Positions 1-8,102 of a DNA stretch of 64,000 bases are shown piece after piece; position 1 is the first letter of the stretch, and each line of letters begins with the position of its first letter. The DNA is from Sphingopyxis sp. H073. Lineage in GTDB: Bacteria; Pseudomonadota; Alphaproteobacteria; Sphingomonadales; Sphingomonadaceae. Under the pieces are notes generated by a model. The model did not search any database, had not been told where the DNA came from, and saw nothing but the letters and a program-made list of their open reading frames with translations. The position numbers and the translations under genes are program-made. The DNA is taken from NCBI RefSeq assembly GCF_001468395.1, contig NZ_LNSG01000002.1, forward strand, positions 186,001 through 250,000, read 5' to 3'.

Positions 1-188
1 CCGACGCCGAACCGGCGGCACCGGGCGCCGGCATGGACCTCAGAACCTATGGCATCGGCGCACAGATCCTCGCCGACCTTGGCGTTCATGCGATGGAATT
101 GCTCACCCCCACCCACAGCAACATCGTCGGACTCGAAGGCTATGGCCTGTCGGTCGTCGGCGAACGCCCCATTCCCGGAGAAGCCTGA
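1..188 (+). CDS. ribB: 3,4-dihydroxy-2-butanone-4-phosphate synthase / GTP cyclohydrolase II-like protein, C-terminal fragment
   Basis: Only the last 61 codons lie in the window; the 5' end is upstream. The reading frame contains [17 protein letters not shown] followed by [14 protein letters not shown], the typical ending of a GTP cyclohydrolase II (RibA-type) domain. In alphaproteobacteria this domain is usually the C-terminal half of a RibBA fusion that supplies the four-carbon unit for riboflavin. Whether the cyclohydrolase zinc site is intact cannot be judged because it lies outside the window. The TGA stop overlaps the ribH ATG by one base, so the two are translationally coupled. The family is secure; the ribB versus ribBA label is inference. 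Confidence 0.85.
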   Translation, partial: DAEPAAPGAGMDLRTYGIGAQILADLGVHAMELLTPTHSNIVGLEGYGLSVVGERPIPGEA

Positions 189-613
189 TGGCGCACGTCC
201 TGATCGTCGAAGCCCGCTTCTACAGCCATCTCAACGACATGCTGATCGACGGCGTGAAAAGCGCGCTCGAGGCCGAGGGGCACAGCCACGACACCGTGAC
301 CGTCCCCGGCGCGCTCGAAGTCCCCGCCGCGATTTCGCTCGCCGCCGACAGCGGACGCTACGACGCCTATGTCGCATTGGGCGTCGTGATCCGCGGCGAA
401 ACCTATCATTTCGAGGTGGTCTCGAACGAGAGCGCGCGCGGCATCATGGCGCTGACGCTCGACGGGCTTGCGATCGGCAACGGCATCCTGACCGTCGAGA
501 ATGAAGAACAGGCGCTTGCGCGCGCCGACAAGACGCGCAAGGATAAGGGCGGCGAAGCGGCGAAGGCCGCGCTCGCGATGCTGGCCCTGAAGGAACAATT
601 CGGCATTGGCTGA
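188..613 (+). CDS. ribH: 6,7-dimethyl-8-ribityllumazine synthase
   Basis: This 141-residue cytosolic enzyme condenses 5-amino-6-ribitylamino-uracil with 3,4-dihydroxy-2-butanone 4-phosphate to make the lumazine precursor of riboflavin. The family signatures are present in order: an N-terminal strand [10 protein letters not shown], the phosphate-binding segment [22 protein letters not shown] with the catalytic His, and NGILTVEN near the end. Length is normal for the family. The ATG overlaps the stop of the upstream riboflavin gene. The last eight bases overlap the next gene, which suggests a coupled operon. No FMN riboswitch is visible in the part of the operon shown. Confidence 0.97.
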   Translation: MAHVLIVEARFYSHLNDMLIDGVKSALEAEGHSHDTVTVPGALEVPAAISLAADSGRYDAYVALGVVIRGETYHFEVVSNESARGIMALTLDGLAIGNGILTVENEEQALARADKTRKDKGGEAAKAALAMLALKEQFGIG

Positions 614-1259
614 TCGACCACCCCCCAGCCGTTACTCCGTCGTCGAGCGCGGCGGGCGGCTGGTGGTCATCGACCGGGAGACCGGCCAGACCCCGCTCAG
701 CGCCGCCGAGCGCATGGACCTGCACGACCGCAGCCTGGGCGTCGAGCCGATCCGGCCCACCAAAGCGAGCACAGCCCCCGACCTATCGGCCGCGGCGCGA
801 GCCGAATCGGGGCTGAGCGCGCGGCCCGCACCCGTCCAGCAAGCCACGCCGGCCGCGACCGAGGGCAAGGCGCGCGTCGCCGCCGCGATCGCCGAGCGCG
901 GCAAGCGGCCGTGGAATCAGCAGCCGAGCGATCGGCCCGTCCTGCAATCGAACGCAAAGCCTGCGCGAATCGCCGACAGGCCCGCGCCGCAAGCAGGCGG
1001 CCGCAAGACGATCGTCACCGGCAAATGGTGGGATGCCAAGGGTCCGCGCACCCTCGAACTGGGCCCCAAGGGTCAGCAGGTGCTGAGCGGCGGTTTCGTG
1101 ACGCTGTTCTTTGTGGTCGTCGCCGCGGCGATCGTGGCGCTGATCGTCCAGCCGATCCTGCTCTTCGTCGGCGCCTTCCTGCTGTTCCGCTTCGGCGGCA
1201 ATATCCTCGGCCCGATCGGCGCGGGGATCGTCGACAAGGCGATCGCCGAAAAAGGATAG
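606..1259 (+). CDS. hypothetical membrane-anchored protein downstream of ribH
   Basis: A 217-residue protein of unknown function. Residues 1 to about 155 are Pro/Ala/Arg-rich and look disordered, with a short motif [16 protein letters not shown] just before the membrane part. Residues about 164-195 are strongly hydrophobic ([18 protein letters not shown] and on), enough for one long or two short membrane segments, followed by a Gly-rich tail. The start chosen is TTG at 606, which overlaps the end of ribH by eight bases; a later start is possible. Coupling to ribH suggests co-expression but does not establish a role in flavin metabolism. I do not recognise the family. Confidence 0.75.
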   Translation: MADRPPPSRYSVVERGGRLVVIDRETGQTPLSAAERMDLHDRSLGVEPIRPTKASTAPDLSAAARAESGLSARPAPVQQATPAATEGKARVAAAIAERGKRPWNQQPSDRPVLQSNAKPARIADRPAPQAGGRKTIVTGKWWDAKGPRTLELGPKGQQVLSGGFVTLFFVVVAAAIVALIVQPILLFVGAFLLFRFGGNILGPIGAGIVDKAIAEKG

Positions 1260-1305
1260 GGCCGGAACGGTCGCCCGCCCGGCCCTTCGCTCGCTTTCGG
1301 TTGCG

Positions 1306-2391
1306 TTACGCCGTGACCAGCGCCGGATAGTCGGTGTATCCCTCGGGGCCCGGAGAATACCAGGTTTGCGGGTTGTCCGCGGCCCATTCGGCGCCGGTGC
1401 GGATGCGCTCGACGAGGTCGGGGTTGCCGATGAAGGGCCGTCCGAAGGCGATCGCGTCGGCGAGACCGCTGGCAAGCGCGTCTTCTGCCTTCGCCACGTC
1501 ATAGTCGCTGTTGAGGATCAGCGGACCCTTGAACGCCTGGCGAATCGCGGGCGACTGTTTCGGCACGTCGGTACGGCCGAACGTGCCGTCGGGGCCGGGC
1601 TCGCGCAGTTCGAGGAAGGCGATGCCGAGCGCATCGAGCGCCGCCGCCGCCGCCGGGAACAGCTTTTCGGGCGCGCTGTCGTCGACGCCCTGCGTTTCGC
1701 CGTTGGGCGACAGGCGCACGCCGACGCGATCGGCACCCCAGACCGAGACCAGCGCCTCGGTAACTTCACGGAGCAGGCGGATGCGGTTTTCGACCGGCCC
1801 GCCATAATCGTCGTCGCGCAGGTTCGACCCGTCGCGCAGGAACTGGTCGATCAGATAGCCGTTGGCGCCGTGGAGCTGCACTCCGTCGAAACCGGCCTTC
1901 TTCGCATTCTCGGCAGCCTTCGCATAATCGGCGATCACACGCGGAATCTCGTCGAGGCGGAGCGGGCGCGCTTCCTCGAGGTCGAGGCGCCCGACCGGCG
2001 TATGCGCGCGGCCGACACCCTTGGTCGCCGAGGCCGACACCGGCTGCTTGCCGTCGTTGAACACCGAATGGACCAAACGGCCCATGTGCCAGAGCTGCGC
2101 GACGATGCGCCCGCCCGCGGCGTGGACCGCGTCGGTCACCGGCTTCCAGCCCTCGACCTGTGCCTCGGTCCACAGGCCCGGCGCGCTCGGCCAGCCGAGA
2201 CCTTCCTGCGAGATGCCGGTGGCTTCGGAGATGATCAGCCCCGCCGCGGCGCGCTGGCGATAATATTCGCGCGCGAGCTCGTTGGGCACGAAACCCGGGC
2301 CGGCGCGGCCGCGCGTCAGCGGCGCCATGATGATGCGGTTCGGCGCCTCGATGGCGCCCAGTTTGATCGGATCGAACAGCGATACGGCCAT
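1306..2391 (-). CDS. NADH:flavin oxidoreductase / alkene reductase (Old Yellow Enzyme family)
   Basis: A 361-residue FMN-dependent TIM-barrel enzyme of the OYE/NemA type, which reduces activated C=C bonds or nitro groups with NAD(P)H. Visible signatures are the N-terminal FMN strand APNRIIMAPLTRGRAG, HMGRLVHS, and the substrate-binding motif LHGANGYL (His and Asn ligands) followed by QFLRDGSN and YGGPVENRIRLL. IAFGRPFIGNPDL near the C-terminus binds the FMN phosphate. The ATG at 2391 was chosen because a GGAGG ribosome-binding site lies just upstream and it aligns with family N-termini; 55 further in-frame codons upstream look non-coding. It is divergent from the transporter at 2505. Physiological substrate unknown. 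Confidence 0.93.
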   Translation of the reverse strand: MAVSLFDPIKLGAIEAPNRIIMAPLTRGRAGPGFVPNELAREYYRQRAAAGLIISEATGISQEGLGWPSAPGLWTEAQVEGWKPVTDAVHAAGGRIVAQLWHMGRLVHSVFNDGKQPVSASATKGVGRAHTPVGRLDLEEARPLRLDEIPRVIADYAKAAENAKKAGFDGVQLHGANGYLIDQFLRDGSNLRDDDYGGPVENRIRLLREVTEALVSVWGADRVGVRLSPNGETQGVDDSAPEKLFPAAAAALDALGIAFLELREPGPDGTFGRTDVPKQSPAIRQAFKGPLILNSDYDVAKAEDALASGLADAIAFGRPFIGNPDLVERIRTGAEWAADNPQTWYSPGPEGYTDYPALVTA

Positions 2392-2504
2392 GGTTCCTCC
2401 ACGTCTCACTTTATTCGCGACGGCCCCATCGGTCGTCGCTATGGCCCGCGAAGCTATGGACGCCGCGGCGCCGGCACAATGGTGGGTAGCAAAAGAAAAT
2501 CTAA

Positions 2505-3416
2505 ATGACAGCCAAGATCGAACGCCTCGACGCAGAGACCCGAAAGGGCGTGGCATCGACCCGCTGGGCGTTCCTCGCGCTGCTCGGCGGCAATATCGCG
2601 CTATCGATCGGCGCGATGCTCGTGCGGCTCGCCGATACCGGGCCGACCGCTTCGGCCTTCTGGCGCATGACCCTCGCGCTGCCCTTTCTCCTCGCGCTCG
2701 CGTGGCGCGAGAGCGGCGGGCGGCTGCCGCCGCGCCCCGCGGTCGGCATTGCCGCCGCGGCGGGCGTATTCTTCGCGCTCGACCTCGCCGCCTGGCACCT
2801 CGGGATCCTGCAGACCAAGGTCGCCAACGCGACGCTGTTCGGCAACTCGGCCAGCCTGCTGCTCGTAATCTGGACGATCGTCGTGACGCGCGCGTGGCCG
2901 CGCGGGTGGCAGGCGCTTGCGATCCTGTTCGCCTTCGCGGGGTCGGCGCTGCTGATGGGCCAGAGCTATGAGCTTTCGCCCGCCTATCTGGTCGGCGACC
3001 TGCTCAGCCTGCTCGCGGGGGTGCTCTACACCGGCTATGTCATCCTGATGCAGCGCGTGCGCGGGACGGTCGCGCCCTGGACCGCGCTGTCGATCGCCTC
3101 GTTCGTCTGCGTCCCGATCCTGCTTGGCACGGCGCTCGCGCTCGGCGAGCGGGTGATGCCGCACGACTGGAGCCCGCTGATCCTGCTCGCGCTGACCAGC
3201 CAGATCGTCGGGCAGGGGCTGATGACCTGGTCGCTCCCGCGCTTCTCGCCGCTCGTGATCGGGCTGACGCTGCTTGTCCAACCCGCGATCGCAGCATTCG
3301 CGGGTTGGATCGTCTTCGACGAGCTGCTCGGCCCGGTCGATATTTTCGGCGGGATGCTGGTCGGCGCGGCGCTCGTCTTGATCCGGTTGCCGAGCCGCGC
3401 CGCGCGGCCTATCTGA
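2505..3416 (+). CDS. EamA-family DMT-type transporter
   Basis: A 303-residue inner-membrane protein with about ten hydrophobic segments arranged as two EamA repeats, for example ALLGGNIALSIGAMLVRLAD in the first half and QIVGQGLMTWSLPRFSPLV in the second. The family exports or imports small metabolites such as amino acids; the substrate cannot be read from sequence. Transcription is divergent from the ene-reductase with about 110 bases between the starts. The stop codon overlaps the ATG of the COQ9-like gene (ATGA), so those two genes are probably translated together. Confidence 0.9.
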   Translation: MTAKIERLDAETRKGVASTRWAFLALLGGNIALSIGAMLVRLADTGPTASAFWRMTLALPFLLALAWRESGGRLPPRPAVGIAAAAGVFFALDLAAWHLGILQTKVANATLFGNSASLLLVIWTIVVTRAWPRGWQALAILFAFAGSALLMGQSYELSPAYLVGDLLSLLAGVLYTGYVILMQRVRGTVAPWTALSIASFVCVPILLGTALALGERVMPHDWSPLILLALTSQIVGQGLMTWSLPRFSPLVIGLTLLVQPAIAAFAGWIVFDELLGPVDIFGGMLVGAALVLIRLPSRAARPI

Positions 3417-4087
3417 TGCGCATGGCTACCACCCTTCCCGCCGACCCGACCCTCGACGAGATCCGCGCCGCGCTCGCGCCGCTGATCGCGGACAATGCGC
3501 CGTTCGACGGCTTTAGCACCGGGGCGCTCGCCGACGCAGCGACGCGCCTCGGTGTCGATATCGACGTCGCGAAGCTCGCCTTTCCCGGCGGTGCGCGCGA
3601 CATGGTCGACGCCTGGTTCGCCGATATCGACGCGCGCATGGCCGAACGCTGGCCGGCCGAGAAGCTCGCCACGTTGAAAATCCGCGAGCGGATCACAACG
3701 CTCGTCGAGACGCGCATCGCCCTGCTCGCGCCCAACCGCGAATCGCTGCGCCGTGCGCTCGCCCTGCTGGCGCTTCCGACCAACGCCCCGCACGCGGCAA
3801 AGCTCGGCTGGCGCGCCGCCGACCTGATGTGGAAGCTCGCCGGCGACACCGCGACCGATTTCAACCACTACAGCAAGCGCACGATCCTCGGCGCCGTCTA
3901 TGGATCGACGATGGCGGTGTTCCTGAACGACGAGAGCGAGGATTTCGCCGAAACGCGCGCTTTCCTTGCGCGCCGGATCGATCAGGTGATGCGGTTCGAA
4001 AGCTGGAAGCACCGCCGCGCCGCGCGCGGCATCGAACGCCCGAGCCTCGCGCGCTTCGTCGGGCGGCTGCGCTATCCGGGGCGCTGA
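3416..4087 (+). CDS. COQ9 family protein (ubiquinone biosynthesis lipid-binding factor)
   Basis: A 223-residue protein of the COQ9 family, a TetR-like fold that binds lipid and assists ubiquinone biosynthesis in mitochondria and alphaproteobacteria. Recognisable segments are VAKLAFPGGARDMVDAWF, KIRERITTLVETRI, ALPTNAPHAAKLGWRAADLM and DFNHYSKRTILGAVYGST. No membrane segment is present. Two ATGs two codons apart (3416 and 3422) are possible starts; the first overlaps the stop of the transporter gene. A role with COQ7 is known for eukaryotic COQ9 and inferred here. Confidence 0.9.
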   Translation: MRMATTLPADPTLDEIRAALAPLIADNAPFDGFSTGALADAATRLGVDIDVAKLAFPGGARDMVDAWFADIDARMAERWPAEKLATLKIRERITTLVETRIALLAPNRESLRRALALLALPTNAPHAAKLGWRAADLMWKLAGDTATDFNHYSKRTILGAVYGSTMAVFLNDESEDFAETRAFLARRIDQVMRFESWKHRRAARGIERPSLARFVGRLRYPGR

Positions 4088-4119
4088 TTAAGCGGGCGCA
4101 AGGACGCAGGCGCAAAGGG

Positions 4120-4137
4120 GGCTGGCATTCGCCAGCC
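4120..4137 (+). terminator. short perfect hairpin after the COQ9 gene
   Basis: GGCTGGC and GCCAGCC form a perfect 7-bp inverted repeat around an ATTC loop, 33 bases after the COQ9 stop. There is no T-run, so it is either a weak terminator or part of the feoA promoter region. It directly abuts the Fur-like site. Confidence 0.35.
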
Positions 4138-4156
4138 GATATTGATAATCGCTCGC
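4138..4156 (+). promoter_or_regulatory. Fur-box-like site and possible -10 element of feoAB
   Basis: The 19 bases GATATTGATAATCGCTCGC match the E. coli Fur consensus GATAATGATAATCATTATC at 14 of 19 positions by eye, almost all in the left half. GATAAT at 4144-4149 could serve as a -10 box, placing the transcript start at about 4156-4159, on or beside the feoA ATG. Fur control of feoAB is established in many proteobacteria; its use here is inference. Confidence 0.4.
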
Positions 4157-4158
4157 AA

Positions 4159-4410
4159 ATGACAGCCTTGCTCGATAGGGCGCCCCTGGGCGTCGCGGTG
4201 CGCATCACGCGCATCGACTGGAATGCGATATCGGTCGACGAAGGCCGGCGCCTGCGCGAATTCGGGCTGATGGAGGGCTGCGAGATCGTGCCGCTCCATC
4301 GCGGCAGCCTCTTTTCGCGCGACCCGCTGGCGCTGACCATCGGCCGCATGAAGGTCATCATCCGGTCGCGACAGGCCGCGGCGATCGAGGTCGAGCCGGC
4401 AGCGGCATGA
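4159..4410 (+). CDS. feoA: ferrous iron transport protein A (FeoA, SH3-like domain)
   Basis: An 83-residue cytosolic SH3-like protein that accompanies FeoB in Fe(II) uptake. The family pattern is clear: LGVAVRITRID at the start, REFGLMEGCEIVPLHRG in the middle and DPLALTIGRMKVIIRSRQAAAIEV at the end. The ATG at 4159 has no Shine-Dalgarno sequence, and the preceding bases look like a promoter -10 region with a Fur-like site, so translation may be leaderless. The last four bases overlap the feoB start (ATGA). A longer in-frame extension upstream overlaps COQ9 and is rejected. Confidence 0.9.
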   Translation: MTALLDRAPLGVAVRITRIDWNAISVDEGRRLREFGLMEGCEIVPLHRGSLFSRDPLALTIGRMKVIIRSRQAAAIEVEPAAA

Positions 4411-6266
4411 CCGGTCCGATTCCTTCCATCGCCCTGGTCGGCAATCCCAATGCCGGCAAGTCGAGCCTGTTCAACGCGCTGACCGGCGCGCGGCAGAAGA
4501 TCGCCAATTACCCCGGCGTCACCGTCGAGCGGAAGGCGGGTCATGCAAGCTTCGCCGACGGACGCCCGATCGCCCTGATCGACTTGCCCGGCACCTACAG
4601 CCTGACTCCTGCGAGCCTCGACGAGGCGGTGACGCGCGACGTCGTGCTCGGCAAACAGGAGGGCGAGAAGCGCCCCGACGCGCTGATCGTCGTCGTCGAC
4701 GCCGCGAACCTCGACAATCATCTCTGTTTTGCGCTGGAACTGCTCGCGCTCGGCCTGCCGACGGTGGTGGCGCTCAACATGCTCGACCTTGCCGAGCGCG
4801 ACGGGCTGACCCTCGATCCCCAGCGGCTGGCGCGCGAACTCGGCGTACCCGTCGTCCCGACGGTGGCGGTGCGCAAACGCGGGCTCGCCGATCTTCTCGA
4901 AGCGGTCGATGACGCGATCCGCACGCACGAGCCGCGCGAAGTCGTCCCCGCGCCGCGCAGCGACGCTTCGCTCCACCAGCGCGCCCGAGCGCTCGCGCGC
5001 GCCGCGACGCTCAGCGAGACGCCGGTCCGGCGCTGGACGCAGCGCGTCGATTCGATCGTGCTCCACCCGATCGGGGGCTTCGCCCTCCTGCTCGCGCTGA
5101 TGTTCGTGATGTTCCAGTCGGTCTATGCTGCCGCCGAGGCCCCTGCCGATTTCCTCGAGAGCGGGATCGGCATGCTGCAGGGCTGGGTGGTCGACACCAT
5201 GCCCGACACTTTCCTGCGCGGGCTGATCGTCGAGGGGGTGCTCGCCGGGGTCGGCGCGGTGATCGTCTTCCTGCCGCAGATCCTGATCCTCTTCCTCTTC
5301 ATCCTGCTGCTCGAGGCGTCGGGCTATATGGCGCGCGCGGCATTCCTGATGGACGGGCTGATGGGCAAGGTCGGTCTGTCGGGACGTGGCTTCATCCCGC
5401 TGGTGTCCAGTTTCGCCTGCGCGGTACCGGGGATCATGGCGACGCGCGCCATTCCCGACGAAAAGGACCGACTGACGACGATCCTGATCGCCCCGCTGAT
5501 GACCTGTTCGGCCCGGATGCCCGTCTATGCGCTGGTCATCGGCGCCTTCATTCCGGCGCGAAACGTCGGCGGAACCCCGGTCGGCCTCCAGGGCCTCGTC
5601 CTCTTCGGCCTGTTTTTGAGCGGCATCGTCGGCGCGTTGCTCGTCGCCTATGTCCTCCGCCGGTCGGTGACCAGAGGCAATGCCGCGGGCTTCATGATGG
5701 AAATGCCACGCTATCAATGGCCGCGCGCGCGCGACATCGCGATCGCGCTGTGGCAGCGCGCGTGGATATTCCTGCGCCGCGCGGGCACGATCATCGCGAT
5801 GACCACCGTCGTCCTCTGGCTGCTGCTGAGCTTTCCGAAGGCGCCCGTGGGGCAGAGCCAGGTCGAATATAGCGTCGCCGGCCGCATCGCGAGCGGCCTC
5901 GAAGTGGTCGTCAAGCCGATCGGCTTCAACCATGACATCGCGCTCGCGCTGATCCCTGCGATGGCGGCGCGCGAGGTCGCGGTGTCGGCGATGGCGACCG
6001 CGAATGCGATCGATGCCGACGGCGACGAGGCGGCGATGGCCGAGACGCTGGGCGAGCGGCTGCAGGGCAAATGGAGCCTCGCGACCGCGCTCGCTTTCCT
6101 CGCCTGGTTTGTCTTTGCGCCGCAGTGCATTTCGACGATCGCGATCACCCGGCGGGAGACGAACGGGTGGAAATGGCCCATGTTCATGGTTGGCTATTTG
6201 TTCCTGCTCGCCTATGCCGCAGCAGGTATCACTTACTGGACAGCCGTCGCCTTTGGCCTAGGCTGA
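4407..6266 (+). CDS. feoB: ferrous iron transporter B (FeoB)
   Basis: A 619-residue inner-membrane Fe(II) transporter with a cytosolic GTPase domain. G1 is GNPNAGKSS (residues 12-20), G3 is DLPGTYS (59-65) and G4 is NMLD (124-127); a helical linker runs to about residue 205. The membrane half carries the two Gate regions, including SFACAVPGIMATRAIPDEKD and LMTCSARMPVY with the conserved cysteines, and ends in several transmembrane helices. It is shorter than E. coli FeoB (773 residues), as is common in this group, and no feoC follows. It is coupled to feoA by a 4-base overlap. Confidence 0.97.
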   Translation: MTGPIPSIALVGNPNAGKSSLFNALTGARQKIANYPGVTVERKAGHASFADGRPIALIDLPGTYSLTPASLDEAVTRDVVLGKQEGEKRPDALIVVVDAANLDNHLCFALELLALGLPTVVALNMLDLAERDGLTLDPQRLARELGVPVVPTVAVRKRGLADLLEAVDDAIRTHEPREVVPAPRSDASLHQRARALARAATLSETPVRRWTQRVDSIVLHPIGGFALLLALMFVMFQSVYAAAEAPADFLESGIGMLQGWVVDTMPDTFLRGLIVEGVLAGVGAVIVFLPQILILFLFILLLEASGYMARAAFLMDGLMGKVGLSGRGFIPLVSSFACAVPGIMATRAIPDEKDRLTTILIAPLMTCSARMPVYALVIGAFIPARNVGGTPVGLQGLVLFGLFLSGIVGALLVAYVLRRSVTRGNAAGFMMEMPRYQWPRARDIAIALWQRAWIFLRRAGTIIAMTTVVLWLLLSFPKAPVGQSQVEYSVAGRIASGLEVVVKPIGFNHDIALALIPAMAAREVAVSAMATANAIDADGDEAAMAETLGERLQGKWSLATALAFLAWFVFAPQCISTIAITRRETNGWKWPMFMVGYLFLLAYAAAGITYWTAVAFGLG

Positions 6267-6299
6267 TCCTTCCAACTTTTGAGCGGAGCGGAGCGGCGG

Positions 6300-6854
6300 A
6301 TGGCTGGCAGCGTCAACAAGGTAATTCTTATCGGCAACCTCGGCGCCGATCCCGAAATCAAGTCGTTCCAGAACGGCGGCAAGATCGCCAATATCCGCAT
6401 CGCGACCTCCGAACAGTGGAAGGATCGGATGACCGGCGAGCGCAAGGAGCGCACCGAATGGCATAATGTCGTCATCAACGGCGACGGGCTGGTCGGCGTC
6501 GTCGAGCGCTACCTCAAGAAGGGCTCGAAAGTTTACATCGAAGGCTCGCTGCGCACCCGCAAGTGGCAGGACCGCGACGGCAACGACAAATATACGACCG
6601 AGGTCGTGATCGCCGGCATGGGCGGCACGCTGACCATGCTCGACGGCGCGCCCGGCGGCGGCGGCGGCGGTTCGCGCGGCGGCGACAGCTGGAACCAGGG
6701 CGGCGGCGGATCGAGCGGCGGCTGGGATCAAGGCGGCGGCGCGTCGGGCGGAAGCTCGGGCGGCGGCTGGAACCAGGGCGGTGGCGGCAGCTCGGGCGGT
6801 AGCGGCGGACGCCCGCCCTTCGACGACGATCTGGACGACGACGTCCCGTTCTGA
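6300..6854 (+). CDS. ssb: single-stranded DNA-binding protein
   Basis: A 184-residue SSB. Residues 1 to about 110 form the OB-fold, with [32 protein letters not shown] core residues and [17 protein letters not shown]. Residues about 118-170 are a Gly/Ser/Trp/Gln-rich low-complexity linker with repeated GGGSSGG and WNQGGG units. The C-terminus ends in the acidic tip DDDVPF that recruits replication and repair proteins. The ATG at 6300 fits family N-termini; an in-frame TTG at 6279 is possible. Just upstream is a small tandem GAGCG repeat, with only a weak ribosome-binding site. Confidence 0.96.
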   Translation: MAGSVNKVILIGNLGADPEIKSFQNGGKIANIRIATSEQWKDRMTGERKERTEWHNVVINGDGLVGVVERYLKKGSKVYIEGSLRTRKWQDRDGNDKYTTEVVIAGMGGTLTMLDGAPGGGGGGSRGGDSWNQGGGGSSGGWDQGGGASGGSSGGGWNQGGGGSSGGSGGRPPFDDDLDDDVPF

Positions 6855-6883
6855 CGGTCTGGCCGTTCCGAGGACTTTGACCC

Positions 6884-7354
6884 ATGGCGACTGACCTGCT
6901 GACCGCCGCGGATGTCGCGCGCGGCGTATGCCGGCTGTTCGCGCAGCAGGGGCTGGTCGCGATCCCCGAAGTGACGCTGCCCAACGGGCGGCGCACCGAC
7001 CTCACCGCGATCGACGCCAAGGGAAATATCACGATCGTCGAGATCAAGGTCAGCCGTGCCGACCTGCACGGCGACGGCAAATGGCCCGACTATTGCGACT
7101 GGTGCGACCGCTTTTATTGGGCGCTGGCATCGGGACTCGACCCAGCGATTCTCGATACACCCGATTATCGCCCGGAAAGCTCGGGCCTGATCATCGCCGA
7201 CCGCTATGGTGCGGCGGTCGTTCGCGAGGCCGCGAACTGCAACCTCGCCCCAGCGCGGCGCAAAGCCGAGCTGCTGCGCATCGGCCGCGTCGCGATGCGG
7301 CGGTCGATGATCGCAGCGGATCCCGAGCTGGCAGCGAGCTGGATCGAAGGTTAG
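6884..7354 (+). CDS. mmcB: MmcB family DNA repair protein
   Basis: A 156-residue protein of the MmcB family found across alphaproteobacteria and annotated as a DNA-repair factor. The core RTDLTAIDAKGNITIVEIKV has the D...ExK arrangement of the PD-(D/E)xK nuclease fold, followed by DGKWPDYCDWCDRFYWAL and a C-terminal helix RRKAELLRIGRVAMRRS. It sits just after ssb in the same direction, which fits a DNA-maintenance role, but the reaction has not been deduced from this sequence. A palindromic repeat follows its stop. Confidence 0.85.
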   Translation: MATDLLTAADVARGVCRLFAQQGLVAIPEVTLPNGRRTDLTAIDAKGNITIVEIKVSRADLHGDGKWPDYCDWCDRFYWALASGLDPAILDTPDYRPESSGLIIADRYGAAVVREAANCNLAPARRKAELLRIGRVAMRRSMIAADPELAASWIEG

Positions 7355-7370
7355 CCTCTTTCAAAATCGT

Positions 7371-7456
7371 CGTCATTGCGAGGAGCCGAAGGCGACGCGG
7401 CAATCCAGAGTGTGCATAAAGTCGCTCTGGATTGCTTCGCTTCGCTCGCAATGACG
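7371..7456. repeat. intergenic palindromic repeat, family A copy 1
   Basis: An 86-bp imperfect palindrome that starts CGTCATTGCGAG and ends CTCGCAATGACG, with inner arms CAATCCAGAG and CTCTGGATTG. It lies between the convergent mmcB and ribE genes. A second copy in opposite orientation is at 48089-48171. The pattern matches the small REP/MITE-like elements spread through sphingomonad genomes. Confidence 0.8.
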
Positions 7457-7464
7457 AGTAGGAA

Positions 7465-8094
7465 TTAGGCCCCGCGCGCCTGCATCCGCGCGAGATAGCG
7501 CGCGAGGATGTCGATCTCGAGGTTGACCGGGCGGCCCGGGACCGCTTCGTCGAGCGTCGTCATCTCCTGTGTGTGCGGGATGATGTTGAGCGTGAAATGC
7601 GCGGCTCCGCCCGGCTGGTCGCTCACCTCGTTCACGGTCAGCGATACGCCATCGAGGGTGATCGAACCCTTGGGCGCAATGTGGGGCGCGAGCTCGGCAG
7701 GCGCCTCGACCGTCACCTTGACGCTGTCGCCGACGGGCTCGACCGCGACGATGCGCCCGACGGCGTCGACATGGCCGGTGACGATATGCCCGCCCAGTTC
7801 GTCGCCGATCTTGAGCGCACGTTCGAGGTTCAGGCGGCGCCCCGCGTCCCACATGCCCGGGGCCGTGCGCGCCAGCGTTTCGGCGCTGGCGTCGATCGCG
7901 AACCAGCCGCCGGGGCCGTTGCTACCCTCGTCGACGCCCTTGTCGACCACCGTCAGGCACGCCCCCGAGCAGGCGATCGACGCGCCGAGGTCGATGCCAT
8001 CGACGTCGTAGCGCGTGCCGATGACGAGGCGGGTGTCGCCGCGATCCTCGCGGCTGCGGATGGTGCCGATGTCGGTGATGATGCCGGTGAACAT
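7465..8094 (-). CDS. ribE: riboflavin synthase, alpha subunit
   Basis: A 209-residue enzyme that dismutates two 6,7-dimethyl-8-ribityllumazine molecules to riboflavin. It has the two expected lumazine-binding repeats: MFTGIITDIG with CSGACLTVVDKG in the first, and GGHIVTGHVDAVG with LDGVSLTVNEV in the second. The ATG at 8094 begins with the canonical MFTG and has a GAGGG ribosome-binding site; an in-frame TTG 12 bases upstream is less likely. It follows ribD by eight bases on the same strand and so is probably in one transcript with it. Confidence 0.97.
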   Translation of the reverse strand: MFTGIITDIGTIRSREDRGDTRLVIGTRYDVDGIDLGASIACSGACLTVVDKGVDEGSNGPGGWFAIDASAETLARTAPGMWDAGRRLNLERALKIGDELGGHIVTGHVDAVGRIVAVEPVGDSVKVTVEAPAELAPHIAPKGSITLDGVSLTVNEVSDQPGGAAHFTLNIIPHTQEMTTLDEAVPGRPVNLEIDILARYLARMQARGA

Positions 8095-8102
8095 AAAAGC
8101 CC

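Noticed and set aside
1..188. FMN riboswitch near the riboflavin genes
   Set aside because: Neither rib locus shows the conserved RFN fold within the window; upstream DNA of the first locus is not available, and 9545-9660 has no RFN-like sequence.
3861..5933. A 690-codon open frame opposite feoB
   Set aside because: Antisense shadow; feoB has all G motifs and membrane helices on the other strand.
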